Origin: Microbacterium oryzae
GTDB taxonomy: Bacteria > Actinomycetota > Actinomycetes > Actinomycetales > Microbacteriaceae
NCBI RefSeq assembly: GCF_030406385.1
Contig: NZ_JAUEPM010000001.1
Span: 434,001 to 498,000 of the forward strand
Length of the DNA: 64,000 bases
Direction of reading: 5' to 3'
Position numbers and translations under genes: made by a program. The notes below the pieces were generated by a model. That model made no database searches. It was not told the DNA's origin and saw only the letters and a list, made by a program, of their open reading frames with translations. This document shows positions 32,947-41,958 of this stretch, piece after piece; position 1 is the first letter of the stretch; every line of letters begins with the position of its first letter.

Positions 32947-34191
32947 ATGACGACACCAGCGCTCGCGCGCAGACTCGGCCTCGGCGATGCGGTCGCGATC
33001 GGCCTCGGCTCCATGATCGGCGCCGGGGTGTTCGTCGTCTTCGGGCCCGCTGCCGGAGCGGCGGGGTCATGGCTCCTGGCCGGACTCGCGATCGCGGCGG
33101 CCGTGGCCTTCTGCAACGCGACGTCCTCTGCGCAGCTCGCCGCCGTCCATCCCGTCGCGGGCGGCGCATACGCATACGGCCGAGCGGAGCTGGGCGCGTG
33201 GTGGGGGTACCTCGCGGGCTGGTGCTTCGTCATCGGGAAGACAGCGAGCTGCGCGGCGATGGCGCTCGCCTTCGCCGCCTACGTCGCGCCCGCCGGATGG
33301 GAGCGCCTCGTCGCCATCCTCGCCGTCGCGCTCCTGGCGGGGGTGAACCTGCTCGGCGTCACGCGCACGGCGCTCGCCACCAGGGTCATCGTCGTGATCG
33401 TCCTCGCGTGCCTGGCCGTCGGCATCGCTGGGGGGTTCGCCGCGCCGGCGGCCGCTCCGCTCGCGGCGACCGCGTTCGACGCGTACGGCGTGCTGCAGGC
33501 GGCGGGTCTGCTCTTCTTCGCGTTCGCCGGGTACGCCCGCATCGCGACGCTCGGCGAGGAGGTCCGCAACCCGGGTCGCACGATCCCCCGCGCCATCCCG
33601 CTGGCGCTCGGTCTCGCGATCGTCGTCTACGCGGTCGTCGGGCTCGCCGTGCTCCACGCGCTGGGCCCCGACGGCGCAGCGCTCTCGGCCGCTCCCCTGG
33701 CGGACGCCGTGTCTGCTGCCGGATGGGAATGGGCGGAGCCCGTCGTGCGCGTGGGGGCGGCGGCGGCCGCGCTCGGCGCCCTGCTGGCTCTCATCGCGGG
33801 CATCGGCCGCACCGCCCTCGCGATGGCACGGGAGGACGACCTGCCGCGGTTCCTCGCGGCCGTCCACCCGCGGCGTCGCGTGCCGCACCGTGCGGAGATC
33901 GCCCTCGCCCTCGCCGTCATCGCGATCATCGCGTTCGCGGACCTGCGCGGCGCGATCGGCTTCTCGTCCTTCGGCGTGCTGCTGTACTACCTCGTGGCGA
34001 ACCTCGCCGCGTGGCGGCAGGGCGAGGCCGTCCGCCGCTACCCGCGCTGGCTGCAGGTCGTCGGCACGGCCGGCTGCCTCGCGCTGGCCCTTGCCCTGCC
34101 GTGGCAGAGCGTCGTGGGCGGCGTCGTCGTCGTGGCCGTCGGCGTCGTCTACCGCGCCGTCCGGCTCACGATCGAGCGCCGCGCGCAGTGA
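32947..34191 (+). CDS. APC family amino acid/polyamine permease
   Basis: 414 residues, about 12 helices. The APC signature begins at LGLGDAVAIGLGSMIGAGVFVVFGPAA (helix 1 with the unwound GSMIGAG substrate site), followed by HPVAGGAYAYGRAELGAWWGYLAGWCF and FFAFAGYARIATLGEEVRNPGRTIPRAI in helices 6-7. The substrate is unknown; it is on the short side for the family. Divergent from the gntR operon. Its last codon and stop fall inside the first unit of a tandem repeat. Confidence 0.9.
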   Translation: MTTPALARRLGLGDAVAIGLGSMIGAGVFVVFGPAAGAAGSWLLAGLAIAAAVAFCNATSSAQLAAVHPVAGGAYAYGRAELGAWWGYLAGWCFVIGKTASCAAMALAFAAYVAPAGWERLVAILAVALLAGVNLLGVTRTALATRVIVVIVLACLAVGIAGGFAAPAAAPLAATAFDAYGVLQAAGLLFFAFAGYARIATLGEEVRNPGRTIPRAIPLALGLAIVVYAVVGLAVLHALGPDGAALSAAPLADAVSAAGWEWAEPVVRVGAAAAALGALLALIAGIGRTALAMAREDDLPRFLAAVHPRRRVPHRAEIALALAVIAIIAFADLRGAIGFSSFGVLLYYLVANLAAWRQGEAVRRYPRWLQVVGTAGCLALALALPWQSVVGGVVVVAVGVVYRAVRLTIERRAQ

Positions 34192-34345
34192 GACACGGGG
34201 GTCCGGGTCAGCTATGCATGTCTCAGTTCACGCGGGTTCAGCTGCCGGATAGCCGCGCGAAGTGAGACACGAGAGTCCAGCTCAGCCAGGCATGTCTCAG
34301 TTCACGCGGGTTCAGCTGCCGGATAGCCGCGCGCAGTGAGACACG
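34187..34345 (+). repeat. 74-bp tandem repeat, two full copies and a third start
   Basis: Units begin AGTGAGACACG at 34187, 34261 and 34335, exactly 74 bp apart; the first two are about 90% identical, the third breaks off after roughly 11 bases. Each full unit contributes to a 51-base imperfect hairpin beginning TGTCTCA and ending TGAGACA (34219-34269 and 34293-34343; 19-base arms with about four mismatches). The first copy overlaps the CAG-TGA end of the permease gene. It looks like a REP/BIME-type element that may double as a terminator. Confidence 0.75.
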
Positions 34346-34431
34346 AGCGTCTGGTGGAGGGCGGGACGGCGGGCGACTGAGCCGCAGCCGCCAGCCGCAG
34401 CCGCCAGCGCGCAGCCGCCCGCGCGCAACCG
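34346..34431. other. Low-complexity spacer before hisS 3' end
   Basis: GC-rich run with repeated CAGCCGC units; no reading frame, promoter or hairpin with a T-tract is evident. Confidence 0.4.
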
Positions 34432-35727
34432 TCAGCTCAGCGGCTTCAGCTCGAGGTCGTCGCGCTGCGCGCCCGCGGACACGGTCGCGAACGCGGTGTA
34501 CCCGTCGGTCGTCGCTCGCTCGAGCAGCCCCTTGAGGTTCTTCGTCCGGCGCTCGAGACGCACGCGCGAGCCCTCGGCGATGAGCGCGGCCTTGAGCGCG
34601 AGGAGCTCGGCCGCGGGCACGTCGCGGTCGTGCACGAGGACGACCGCCTCGGCGGCGGACGCCTCGGCGAGCGCGACGAGATCCACGATGCGCTCGAAGC
34701 CGATCGAGAAGCCGACGGCCGGCACATCCTGGCCGAGGAAGCGGCCGATCATCCCGTCGTAGCGCCCGCCGCCGCCCAGGGAGTACGACACCGACGGGTG
34801 CGCGATCTCGAAGATGGTGCCGGTGTAGTACCCCATGCCGCGGACGAGAAACGGGTCGAACTGCAGCGGCAGCTCCCCGCCGACCGGGTCAGCCCCGCGC
34901 GCGGCGCCCACGGCCTCGCCGATGCCGACGAGGTGCGCGACGATCTCGTCGGCGACGCCCTCGGGCAGCGCCTTGCGGATCTGTCCCTCGCCGAACGGCA
35001 GGAACTCCAGCGTCTGCGGACGGGTGAGGAACGCCTCCAGCGCGTCGACGGCGCTCGCGGTCGCCTCGCGTCCACGGAGCTCGGCCACGACGCCCTCGGC
35101 GCCGACCTTGTCGAGCTTGTCGATCGTGATGAGCACGCCGGGCCGCTCGTCGACGGGGAAGCCGAAGAGGTCGAGCATGGCGTCCAGCGCCCGCCGGTCG
35201 TTGATGCGCACCGTGGCGCCCTCGAGCCCGAGCGCGTCGAGGGCGTCGAGCGTCGCGGCGATGAGCTCCGTCTCCGCGCGCGCGCTGGCGTCGCCGATGA
35301 TGTCGATGTCGCACTGCACGAACTGGCGGTAGCGCCCCTTCTGCGGGCGCTCGGCGCGCCACACCGGCGCGATCTGCACGGACCGGAAGACGGCGGGGAG
35401 CTCGCCCCGGTGGCTTGCGTAGAAGCGTGCGAGCGGCACCGTGAGGTCATAGCGGAGCCCCAGGTCGCTCAGCTGCGCCTGGTCATCTGCGGCCGCGCGC
35501 ACGGCGTCGGCGTCGAGCCCGCGACGCAGGACGTTGAAGGCCAGCTTCTCGTTGTCGCCGCCGACGCCCGCATGCAGGCGGTCGTACTCCTCCATGACGG
35601 GCGTCTCGATCTCGTCGAACCCATGGGCGCGGTAGCGCTCGCGGATCACGGCGAGCACGCGCTCGCGACGGGCCTTGTCAGCGGGGAGGAAGTCGCGCAT
35701 GCCGCGCGGCGGGTTCACGGAAGCCAT
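34432..35727 (-). CDS. hisS: Histidine-tRNA ligase
   Basis: 431 residues, class II synthetase. Motif 2 (FRSVQIAPVWRAERPQKGRYRQFVQCDID), the histidine-specific LVRGMGYYTGTIFEIAHP loop, GGGGRYDGMIG and motif 3 (VGFSIGFERI) are present, with the anticodon-binding domain after about 325. N-terminal PPRGMRDFLP is typical. Start ATG at 35727, GGGAG upstream. Last of the run pth-mfd-nhaA-mazG-hisS on the minus strand. Confidence 0.97.
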   Translation of the reverse strand: MASVNPPRGMRDFLPADKARRERVLAVIRERYRAHGFDEIETPVMEEYDRLHAGVGGDNEKLAFNVLRRGLDADAVRAAADDQAQLSDLGLRYDLTVPLARFYASHRGELPAVFRSVQIAPVWRAERPQKGRYRQFVQCDIDIIGDASARAETELIAATLDALDALGLEGATVRINDRRALDAMLDLFGFPVDERPGVLITIDKLDKVGAEGVVAELRGREATASAVDALEAFLTRPQTLEFLPFGEGQIRKALPEGVADEIVAHLVGIGEAVGAARGADPVGGELPLQFDPFLVRGMGYYTGTIFEIAHPSVSYSLGGGGRYDGMIGRFLGQDVPAVGFSIGFERIVDLVALAEASAAEAVVLVHDRDVPAAELLALKAALIAEGSRVRLERRTKNLKGLLERATTDGYTAFATVSAGAQRDDLELKPLS

Positions 35728-35744
35728 AGCGCTCCCATTCTCCC

Positions 35745-36449
35745 CTATCGTCCGAACGGGTCCGGCTCGGCGTGCTGCTCGGCGTCGCGGATGTCCGTCT
35801 CGAGTGCGCGCACCGCGCTGCGGAGCGCGCGCTCGGCGTCCCACCCCTTGGCCCGGGCGACGGCGACGAGGCCGAGGAGGGTCTCCCCCAGCTCCTCCTC
35901 GCTCTCCGGCAGCACGTCGGGGTCGTCGGCGGCGATGGCCTCGGCAGCCGCCACCGCCTCGACGAGCTCGAGTCCGACGCCGACCTGCGCGCCCTTGCCC
36001 AGCACCTTCTGCGCGAGGGCGAGCGACGGCATGGCATGCGACACCCCGTCCAGCACGCTCGTGCGCTGGCGCTTCTCGGCGGCCTTCGCCGCGTTCCACA
36101 GCTCGAGCACCCGCTCCGGCGTCTCCGCGGTCTCGCCGGCGAAGACGTGCGGATGGCGGCGCGTCATCTTCTCGGCGAGGTCGCGGGCCACGTCGTCGAC
36201 GTCGAACGGGTCGGCGTCGTCGTGCGCGGCGATCTCGGCGTGGAAGAGAACCTGCCACAGCAGGTCGCCCAGCTCCTCGCGGAGCCCCGCCCGGTCGCCG
36301 TTCTCCACGGCGTCGACGAGCTCGGCGGACTCCTCCACGAGGTACGGCACGAGCTCCTCGTGCGTCATCGCCCGCGTCCACACGCAGCGCTCGTGCACCT
36401 GCCGCATGACGTCGGCCGCGCGCTTCAGCTCATCCCCGGGATCGCTCAC
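35745..36449 (-). CDS. mazG: MazG nucleoside triphosphate pyrophosphohydrolase
   Basis: 234 residues. The MazG domain has the EExxE...ExxD metal pattern: VEESAELVDAVENG and LREELGDLLWQVLFHAEIA, followed by KMTRRHPHVFAGE and NAAKAAEKRQRTSVLDGV. Hydrolyses non-canonical or excess NTPs to NMP and pyrophosphate. GTG at 36449 (MSDPGDEL) is preferred over the ATG at 36467; a CAGGAT hexamer is six bases upstream. The C-terminal second MazG-like half is weak, as in many actinobacteria. Confidence 0.92.
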   Translation of the reverse strand: MSDPGDELKRAADVMRQVHERCVWTRAMTHEELVPYLVEESAELVDAVENGDRAGLREELGDLLWQVLFHAEIAAHDDADPFDVDDVARDLAEKMTRRHPHVFAGETAETPERVLELWNAAKAAEKRQRTSVLDGVSHAMPSLALAQKVLGKGAQVGVGLELVEAVAAAEAIAADDPDVLPESEEELGETLLGLVAVARAKGWDAERALRSAVRALETDIRDAEQHAEPDPFGR

Positions 36450-36482
36450 GCCACCATCCTGCCCCACCGCCGCGGAGCGGGC

Positions 36483-37643
36483 TCAGCCGCGCTCGGCGGC
36501 GGCGAGCCGCCGGTAGTGCCGTGCGCGGAGCGAGACGAGCACGGCCGACAGCGCGAGCGCGATCGTCGACCCGCCCAGCACGCCGAGCGTCGCCTCGTCG
36601 CGGAGCGTTCCGTCGTCGGCGAACGCGAGGGACGACAGCAGCAGCGACACCGTGAACCCGATGCCGCCGAGGGCGCCGGCGGCGATGAGATCGGACAGGC
36701 GGATCTCCGGCGGCGTGCCCTTCGGCCGCACGGCCATGGCGATGCTGCCGAACAGGGTGATCCCGATGATCTTGCCCACCGGGAGGGCGATGAGAATGGC
36801 CCAGAGCGCCGGCGAGAGCTCGCTCGGCGACACCTGCGGGATGACCACGAGCGCGGAGAAGAACGCGAAGACCGGGAGGATGAGGCCGTTGATCCACGGC
36901 TCCAGGACGTGCCGTGCCCGCATGCCCTCCCCCTGCCGGATGGCGAGGCCGAGGAGCACGCCGGCGATCGTCGCGTGGATGCCGGAGCTGTAGACGAACG
37001 CCCACGCCACCAGGGCGAGGACGATCATGAGCGGCACCAGCACGACGCGGTTCCCCTCGGACACGAGGCGGCTGAGGAGGGCGAACACCGCGATGAGCAC
37101 GACGCCGACGACCAGGCTCGCCAGGTCGACGTCGGTGGCGAACAGCACCGCGATGAAGACGATGCCGACGATGTCGTCGATGATGGCGAGCGCGAGGAGG
37201 AACACCCGCACCTTCGATGGCAGTCCCTTGCCGAACATCGCCAGCACGCCCAGCGCGAAGGCGATGTCGGTGGCGGTCGGGATGGGCCATCCGTCGCGGG
37301 TCGCCGGGTCCCACGCGACGACCAGGTAGATCCCGATCGGCACGAGCACGCCGCCCGCGGCGCCGATGGCGGGTTTCAGCGCCTTGCCGAGCGAGTTCAG
37401 CTGGCCCCGGGTGAGCTCGAACTGCAGCTCCACGGCGACGCCGAAGAAGAACACCGCGAGGAGGAGGTCGGCCACCCAGTGCGCGATGGAGAGGTCGAGG
37501 GGCGTGCCGGGGACGGCCAGCTCGATATGGCTGAAGTCGAGGACCGCCCCGCCGACCGGGCTGTTCGCCACGACGAGGCCGAGCACGGCCGCGCCGAGAA
37601 GGAGGAAGGCGGGGAAGCGCTCGGCGCGCAGGAGCCTGATCAC
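36483..37643 (-). CDS. nhaA: Na+/H+ antiporter NhaA
   Basis: 386 residues, about 12 helices. The transport-site double aspartate is in LALAIIDDIVGIVFIAV, and the TATDIAFALGVLA segment with the half-helix Asp is present, as are the HWVADLLLAVFFFGVAVELQFEL start and the SGIHATIAGVLLG segment. Exports Na+ in exchange for protons. The GTG start at 37643 overlaps the mfd stop (GTGA), so the two are coupled. This order, with the antiporter inside a repair/translation gene run, probably reflects insertion into the operon. Confidence 0.94.
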   Translation of the reverse strand: MIRLLRAERFPAFLLLGAAVLGLVVANSPVGGAVLDFSHIELAVPGTPLDLSIAHWVADLLLAVFFFGVAVELQFELTRGQLNSLGKALKPAIGAAGGVLVPIGIYLVVAWDPATRDGWPIPTATDIAFALGVLAMFGKGLPSKVRVFLLALAIIDDIVGIVFIAVLFATDVDLASLVVGVVLIAVFALLSRLVSEGNRVVLVPLMIVLALVAWAFVYSSGIHATIAGVLLGLAIRQGEGMRARHVLEPWINGLILPVFAFFSALVVIPQVSPSELSPALWAILIALPVGKIIGITLFGSIAMAVRPKGTPPEIRLSDLIAAGALGGIGFTVSLLLSSLAFADDGTLRDEATLGVLGGSTIALALSAVLVSLRARHYRRLAAAERG

Positions 37644-40600
37644 GCGTCCTCCTTCTCGGCGGGCGCGTCGTCCCGCTTGGGCAGGGGGAAGAGCGCGTCC
37701 AGCAGCTGGGCGACCCACGCGATGAGGTCGGCGTCGCCGAGCGGCTCGCCGTCGGCCTGCGGCAGCGGCACCACCATCGCCTCGCCGCCGCTGAGGATCT
37801 TCGCACCCGGGTGCAGGCGCTGCAGGCGCACCTTCATGGAATCGGGAAGGTGCGCGGGCGCGACGCGGAGGTTGCGGCCCATCGCCACGACGTCGGCGAG
37901 CCCGGCCTGCGCGGCACGGCGCCGCAGCCGCGCGACCGCGACGAGGCCGTCGACCTCCGCCGGCGGCGTGCCGTAGCGGTCGACGAGCTCCTCGATCACC
38001 TGGTCGATCGCGTCGTCCTTCGCGGTGGCCGAGGCCGCCGCCGAGAGCTTCTGGTACGCCTCGAGGCGCAGCCGCTCGCTGTCGATGTACGACTCGGGCA
38101 GGCGCGCCTCGACGGGCAGCTCGAGCCGCAGCTCCGTGGGACCCTCGCTCTCCTCGCCGCGGAAGGCCGACACGGCCTCGCCGATCATGCGCAGGTAGAG
38201 GTCGAAGCCGACGCCGGCGATGTGCCCGGCCTGCTCGGCGCCGAGGAGGTTGCCCGCCCCGCGCAGCTCGAGGTCCTTCATCGCGACCTGGATGCCGCTG
38301 CCGAGGTCGTTGTGCACGGCGATGGTCTCGAGGCGGTCCGCGGCCGTCTCCGACAGCGGCTTGTGCTCGTCGTACACGAGGTACGCGTACGCGCGCTCTC
38401 GCCCCCGGCCGACGCGGCCGCGCAGCTGATGCAGTTGCGCGAGGCCGTACTTGTCAGCGCGGTCGATGATGATCGTGTTCGCGTTGGCGATGTCGATGCC
38501 GGTCTCGATGATCGTCGTGCAGACGAGCACGTCGAACTTCCGCTCCCAGAAGTCGTCGACGACCTGCTCGAGCTGCTTCTCGCTCATCTTGCCGTGCGCG
38601 ACGGCAATGCGCGCGTCTGGCACGAGCTCGGCGAGGTGCGCGGCGACCTTCTGGATGGTCGTCACGCGGTTGTGCACGAAGAACACCTGTCCCTCGCGCA
38701 GCATCTCCCGGCGGATGGCGGCGGCGATCTGCTTGTCGTTGTGCGGTCCGACGTACGACAGGATCGGATGGCGGTCCTCGGGTGGCGTCGCCAGGGTCGA
38801 CATCTCGCGGATGCCGGTGACGGCCATCTCGAGGGTGCGCGGGATGGGCGTGGCGCTCATCGCGAGGATGTCGACGTTGGTCTTCAGCTTCTTCAGCGCG
38901 TCCTTGTGCTCGACTCCGAAGCGCTGCTCCTCGTCGACGATGAGGAGGCCGAGGTCCTTGAAGACGACCTGCTCGGTGAGGATGCGGTGGGTTCCGATGA
39001 CCATGTCGACGGAGCCGTCGGCGAGCCCCTGCAGGGTCTGTCTGGCCTCTTTGTCGGACTGGAAGCGCGACAGGGCGCGGACCTGCACCGGGAAGCCGGC
39101 GAAGCGGTCCTGGAACGTCTCGAGGTGCTGCTTGACGAGCAGGGTCGTCGGCACGAGCATCGCGACCTGCTTCCCGTCCTGGATGGCCTTGAAGGCGGCG
39201 CGCACGGCAACCTCGGTCTTGCCGAAGCCGACGTCGCCCGAGAGCAGGCGATCCATGGGGACCGGGCGCTCCATGTCGCGCTTGACCTCCTCGATCGTCT
39301 GCAGCTGATCGGCGGTCTCGGCGAACGGGAAGGCCTCCTCCAGCTCGCGCTGCCACGGCGTATCCGGGCCGAACGCGTAGCCCTTCGCCGCCATGCGCGC
39401 GGAGTACAGCTTCACGAGCTCGACGGCGATGTCGCGGACCGCGCGCCGGGCGCGGCTCTTCGCCTGCGCCCAGTCGCTGCCGCCCATCTTCGACAGCGTC
39501 GGGGCCTCGCCGCCGACGTACTTGGAGAGGAGGTCGAGCTGATCCGTCGGCACGTAGAGCTTGTCGCCGGGGTAGCCGCGCTTGGACGGCGCATACTCGA
39601 GCACCAGGTAGTCGCGCTTGGTCTTGGTCGCGTTCCGTCCCCCGATCGACACCTCGCGCTGGGTCATCTCGACGAACCGGCCGATGCCGTGGGTCGCGTG
39701 CACCACGATCTCGCCCGGCTTCAGCTGCATGGGGTCGACGACGTTCTTCCGTCGCGATGCGAGCTTCTTGACCGTGCGGGTGTCGCCGCCGATGGTGCGG
39801 CCGTAGAACTCGTTCTCGGTGAAGACGGCGAGCCGGGCGCCCTCGACGGCGAACCCGCGCTCGATCGCGGCCTGCACGAGCGTCGCGACGCCGGCCTCCG
39901 GCTCCTGGGCGAGATCGTCGACGATGCGCGCGGCGAGACCTCGCTCGGAGAGCACATCGCGTGCGCGCTCCACGAGACCCGTGCCCGATGCCGCAACGAT
40001 CACGCGCCATCCGTCGTGCAGCAGCCCGCCGATGTGCTCGGTGGCCCCCTCGACGTTGCCCTGGAAGGTGGGCGCGGCGCTCGCGCGCACGCGCAGCGCA
40101 CCGGCCTCGTCGGGCATAGCGTCGAGCGTCTCGTCGTCGTCGAGCGCGGCGAGCTCGGCCGCGATGTCCGCGGCGCCCGAGTCGAACGGGCTGAGCGTCC
40201 ACCAGACGCCGGCCGCCTCCCGCACCTCGTCGCGCAGCTGCCCGAGGGTCAGGAAATCCCCGGATTCGAGGTTGATCGGCGCGCTGCCCCCACTCGTCGC
40301 GGCGTTCCACGCGGCCTCGAGGAACTCGCGGTTCGTCTCCCCCAGGGTGATCGAGCGCGACACCGCGCGCTCGGGGTCGACGAGGGCCACGGCGGCGCCC
40401 CGCGGCAGGTACGACGGCAGCGCCACGAGCGGGCCAGCGAGCACGGGCATGAGCGACTCCATGCCCTCGACGGGAATGCCCTCGCCCATCCGCTCGAGCA
40501 TCTGCGCGATGCCGGGGTACTCGTGCTGCAGCTCGCGCGCCCGCTGCCGCACGTCGGGGGTGAGGAGCAGCTCGCGACTGGGCACGAGCGACACCTCTCG

Positions 40601-41278
40601 CACCTCGCCCGGCAGTGAGCGCTGATCGGCCACCGAGAACGCACGGATCTGGTCCACCTCGTCGCCGAAGAACTCGACGCGGTACGGGTGGTCGGCCACC
40701 GGCGGGAAGACGTCGAGGATGCCGCCGCGCACCGCGAACTCGCCGCGGCGCGACACCATGTCCACGCGGTGATAGGCGAGCTCGACGAGGCGCTCCACGA
40801 CGCTCTCGAGCTCGTCGCCGCGCGCGCCCACGCGCAGCTCGACCGGGTGCACATCGCCGAGTCCGGGCGCGATCGGCTGGATGGCGGCTCGGATCGACGC
40901 GGTGATCACGAGCGGCGTCTCCCGGTCCGCCGCGGCGGTCACGCGGCGCAGCGTCTCCAGCCGCCGGCCGACGGTCTCCGGACTCGGGCTCAGCCGCTCA
41001 TGCGGCAGCGTCTCCCACGCCGGGAAATCGCGCACCTCCGCGCCCGGGATCACCGACGCGAGCGCCGCTCCGAGAGCCTCGGCACGGCGGCCGGTGGGCG
41101 CGAGGGCGAGCAGGACGGGAGCGTGGCCTGCCGCGCGCCGACGCTCGAGCAGCGCGGCGAGCATGGGAGCGGCCAGCCCGTCCACGAGCGAGAGGTCGGC
41201 GTCCACGGCGGCCGCGGCGAGCGCGTCGCGGAAGGACCCGTCCTGTTCCAGAGCGTCTACGATCCCCTGAACAGTCAC
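37640..41278 (-). CDS. mfd: Transcription-repair coupling factor Mfd
   Basis: 1212 residues, full length. Order: N-terminal UvrB-like domains (about 1-350), RNA polymerase interaction domain (KPGEIVVHATHGIGRFVEMTQREV, about 515-580), then the RecG-like translocase with Walker A LLSGDVGFGKTEVAVRAAF near 675, DEEQRFGVEHK, SATPIPRTLEMAVTG and motif VI QLRGRVGRGRERAYAYL, and the C-terminal TRCF domain (LELPVEARLPESYI onward). It removes RNA polymerase stalled at lesions and recruits UvrA. It starts 25 bp after pth. Confidence 0.97.
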   Translation of the reverse strand: MTVQGIVDALEQDGSFRDALAAAAVDADLSLVDGLAAPMLAALLERRRAAGHAPVLLALAPTGRRAEALGAALASVIPGAEVRDFPAWETLPHERLSPSPETVGRRLETLRRVTAAADRETPLVITASIRAAIQPIAPGLGDVHPVELRVGARGDELESVVERLVELAYHRVDMVSRRGEFAVRGGILDVFPPVADHPYRVEFFGDEVDQIRAFSVADQRSLPGEVREVSLVPSRELLLTPDVRQRARELQHEYPGIAQMLERMGEGIPVEGMESLMPVLAGPLVALPSYLPRGAAVALVDPERAVSRSITLGETNREFLEAAWNAATSGGSAPINLESGDFLTLGQLRDEVREAAGVWWTLSPFDSGAADIAAELAALDDDETLDAMPDEAGALRVRASAAPTFQGNVEGATEHIGGLLHDGWRVIVAASGTGLVERARDVLSERGLAARIVDDLAQEPEAGVATLVQAAIERGFAVEGARLAVFTENEFYGRTIGGDTRTVKKLASRRKNVVDPMQLKPGEIVVHATHGIGRFVEMTQREVSIGGRNATKTKRDYLVLEYAPSKRGYPGDKLYVPTDQLDLLSKYVGGEAPTLSKMGGSDWAQAKSRARRAVRDIAVELVKLYSARMAAKGYAFGPDTPWQRELEEAFPFAETADQLQTIEEVKRDMERPVPMDRLLSGDVGFGKTEVAVRAAFKAIQDGKQVAMLVPTTLLVKQHLETFQDRFAGFPVQVRALSRFQSDKEARQTLQGLADGSVDMVIGTHRILTEQVVFKDLGLLIVDEEQRFGVEHKDALKKLKTNVDILAMSATPIPRTLEMAVTGIREMSTLATPPEDRHPILSYVGPHNDKQIAAAIRREMLREGQVFFVHNRVTTIQKVAAHLAELVPDARIAVAHGKMSEKQLEQVVDDFWERKFDVLVCTTIIETGIDIANANTIIIDRADKYGLAQLHQLRGRVGRGRERAYAYLVYDEHKPLSETAADRLETIAVHNDLGSGIQVAMKDLELRGAGNLLGAEQAGHIAGVGFDLYLRMIGEAVSAFRGEESEGPTELRLELPVEARLPESYIDSERLRLEAYQKLSAAASATAKDDAIDQVIEELVDRYGTPPAEVDGLVAVARLRRRAAQAGLADVVAMGRNLRVAPAHLPDSMKVRLQRLHPGAKILSGGEAMVVPLPQADGEPLGDADLIAWVAQLLDALFPLPKRDDAPAEKEDA

Positions 41279-41303
41279 CGCAGAAGTCTACTTGCCGCTG
41301 TCC

Positions 41304-41888
41304 TCACGGGCGCGGCGCATGGAAGCGCTGCTGGGCTGCGACGAGCCCCTCGTCGGCGAGGTGCTCGACCGCGTCGGCCGCGTCGCCCACCAGGATGGGC
41401 AGCGTCTTGCGCTCCGTCGCGCCGAAGGCGTCGAGCACCCAGTCCGCCGGGTCCTGTCGTCCGGGCGGGCGCCCGATCCCCACGCGCACGCGGGCGAAGT
41501 CGGGCGTGCCGAGCGCCTTCGCGACGTCGCGGACGCCGTTGTGACCGCCGTGCCCGCCGCCGGTCTTCAGCTTGATCGTGTCGAAGGGGATGTCGAGCTC
41601 GTCGTGCACGACGACGACGCGGTCGGCGCCGAGGCCGTAGAACCTGGCGAGGTTCGCAGCCGGCCCGCCGGAGACGTTCATGAAGGTGCTCGGCTTCGCG
41701 AGGATGAGCTTGGCCGCGCCCGGGCGGAGCCAGGCCTCCGCGACGCGGGCGTTCGCCTTGTGCTGGCGGAACGCCGCGGAGCGACGCGAGGCGAGCTCGT
41801 CGACGACCATCTGCCCGACGTTGTGCCGGGTCTGCTCGTAGCGGGGACCGGGGTTTCCCAGCCCGATGATCAGCCAGGTGTCGGCCAT
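41304..41888 (-). CDS. pth: Peptidyl-tRNA hydrolase
   Basis: 194 residues. GLGNPGPRYEQTRHNVGQMVVDELA gives the active-site Asn and catalytic His; KPSTFMNVSGGPAANLARFY and VVVHDELDIPFDTIKLKTGGGHGGHNGVRDVAKALGT complete the family motifs. Releases peptides from tRNA. Follows the rplY terminator and heads the pth-mfd-nhaA-mazG-hisS run. Confidence 0.96.
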   Translation of the reverse strand: MADTWLIIGLGNPGPRYEQTRHNVGQMVVDELASRRSAAFRQHKANARVAEAWLRPGAAKLILAKPSTFMNVSGGPAANLARFYGLGADRVVVVHDELDIPFDTIKLKTGGGHGGHNGVRDVAKALGTPDFARVRVGIGRPPGRQDPADWVLDAFGATERKTLPILVGDAADAVEHLADEGLVAAQQRFHAPRP

Positions 41889-41907
41889 CCTCTTCCTCCT
41901 GGAGACG

Positions 41908-41944
41908 ACACGAGGGGACGCGACCAGGTCGCGTCCCCTCGTGT
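41908..41944 (-). terminator. Terminator after rplY
   Basis: Long perfect stem: ACACGAGGGGACGCGAC pairs with GTCGCGTCCCCTCGTGT around a very short loop. Lies between rplY and pth. Confidence 0.8.
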
Positions 41945-41958
41945 GAAGTGAACCGGTG

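Noticed and set aside
34187..34345. Tandem repeat as a CRISPR array
   Set aside because: The units abut with no unique spacers, the period is 74 bp, and no cas gene is near.
37811..40618. 935-codon plus-strand frame
   Set aside because: Antisense shadow of mfd, which has complete helicase motifs on the minus strand.
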